Assembly: GCA_913055135.1 (NCBI GenBank)
Contig: CAJXJV010000105.1
Coordinates: 1-5,358, forward strand
Direction: 5' to 3'
Source: an uncultured Desulfurobacterium sp.
GTDB taxonomy: Bacteria; Aquificota; Aquificia; Desulfurobacteriales; Desulfurobacteriaceae
DNA: 5,358 bases
Shown: positions 5,306 to 5,358 of the stretch, one piece after another
How the letters are laid out: every line of letters begins with the position of its first letter
Position numbering within the stretch: the first letter of the stretch is position 1
Notes under the pieces: model-generated
Told to the model about the DNA's origin: nothing
The model's input: the letters and a program-made list of their open reading frames with translations, nothing else
Database searches by the model: none
Translations under genes and position numbers: made by a program

Positions 5306-5358
5306 ATGCTTGGAAAAGTTCTATCTATTACAACAGCCCTTATTCTATCATCTATCGG
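5306..5358 (+). CDS. Start of an unidentified, probably exported protein (3' end outside window)
   Basis: Seventeen complete codons are visible, starting at an ATG placed six bases after AAGGAGG. The peptide reads M-L-G-K-V-L followed by a run of Ser, Ile, Thr, Ala and Leu. One Lys near the N-terminus ahead of an uncharged hydrophobic stretch is the pattern of a Sec signal peptide, though a membrane anchor would look similar at this length. No cleavage site or lipobox is reached before the edge. It seems to have its own promoter and a strong ribosome-binding site, so it may be an abundant envelope or periplasmic protein. No family can be named from this much sequence. Confidence 0.65.
   Translation, partial: MLGKVLSITTALILSSI

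Overview
The window is a compact piece of bacterial chromosome holding ordinary housekeeping and membrane genes. Nothing in it looks like a mobile element, CRISPR array, defence cassette, rRNA or tRNA. Base composition leans to A+T, soluble proteins are rich in Lys and Glu, and almost every base is coding. Together with the look of the PgsA, CoaE and NadC proteins, this suggests a thermophilic, small-genome bacterium. Aquificota, perhaps Desulfurobacteriaceae, is my best guess, but that is an inference from protein style and not a database match.

Left and centre (1-3765, minus strand): a five-gene run transcribed right to left, pgsA - AI-2E-family permease - coaE - ymdB-family phosphodiesterase - folD. 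folD runs off the left edge a few codons short of its expected end. Every junction overlaps (20, 1, 10 and 35 bases), and each downstream start has a Shine-Dalgarno sequence inside the preceding gene, so this is almost certainly one translationally coupled operon. The three middle genes all start with GTG.

Right (3788-5238, plus strand): nadC and a CvpA-family membrane protein gene, joined by a 4-base ATGA overlap and divergent from the pgsA operon. Only 22 bases separate the pgsA and nadC start codons. That space is filled by two back-to-back Shine-Dalgarno sequences, so the promoters must lie inside the opposing genes. A good sigma70-like candidate for nadC lies within pgsA.

Right edge (5239-5358): a 67-base A/T-rich gap with a candidate extended -10 promoter and a near-perfect Shine-Dalgarno sequence, then the first 17 codons of a gene whose N-terminus resembles a signal peptide.

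Together the genes cover phospholipid head-group synthesis (pgsA), the last step of CoA synthesis (coaE), one-carbon folate metabolism (folD), NAD synthesis (nadC), a cyclic-nucleotide phosphodiesterase/metallophosphoesterase (ymdB) and two poorly understood membrane proteins. I see no convincing novel system. The points most worth checking are the divergent start region, an altered C-terminal motif in NadC, the 35-base ymdB/folD overlap and the right-edge promoter.
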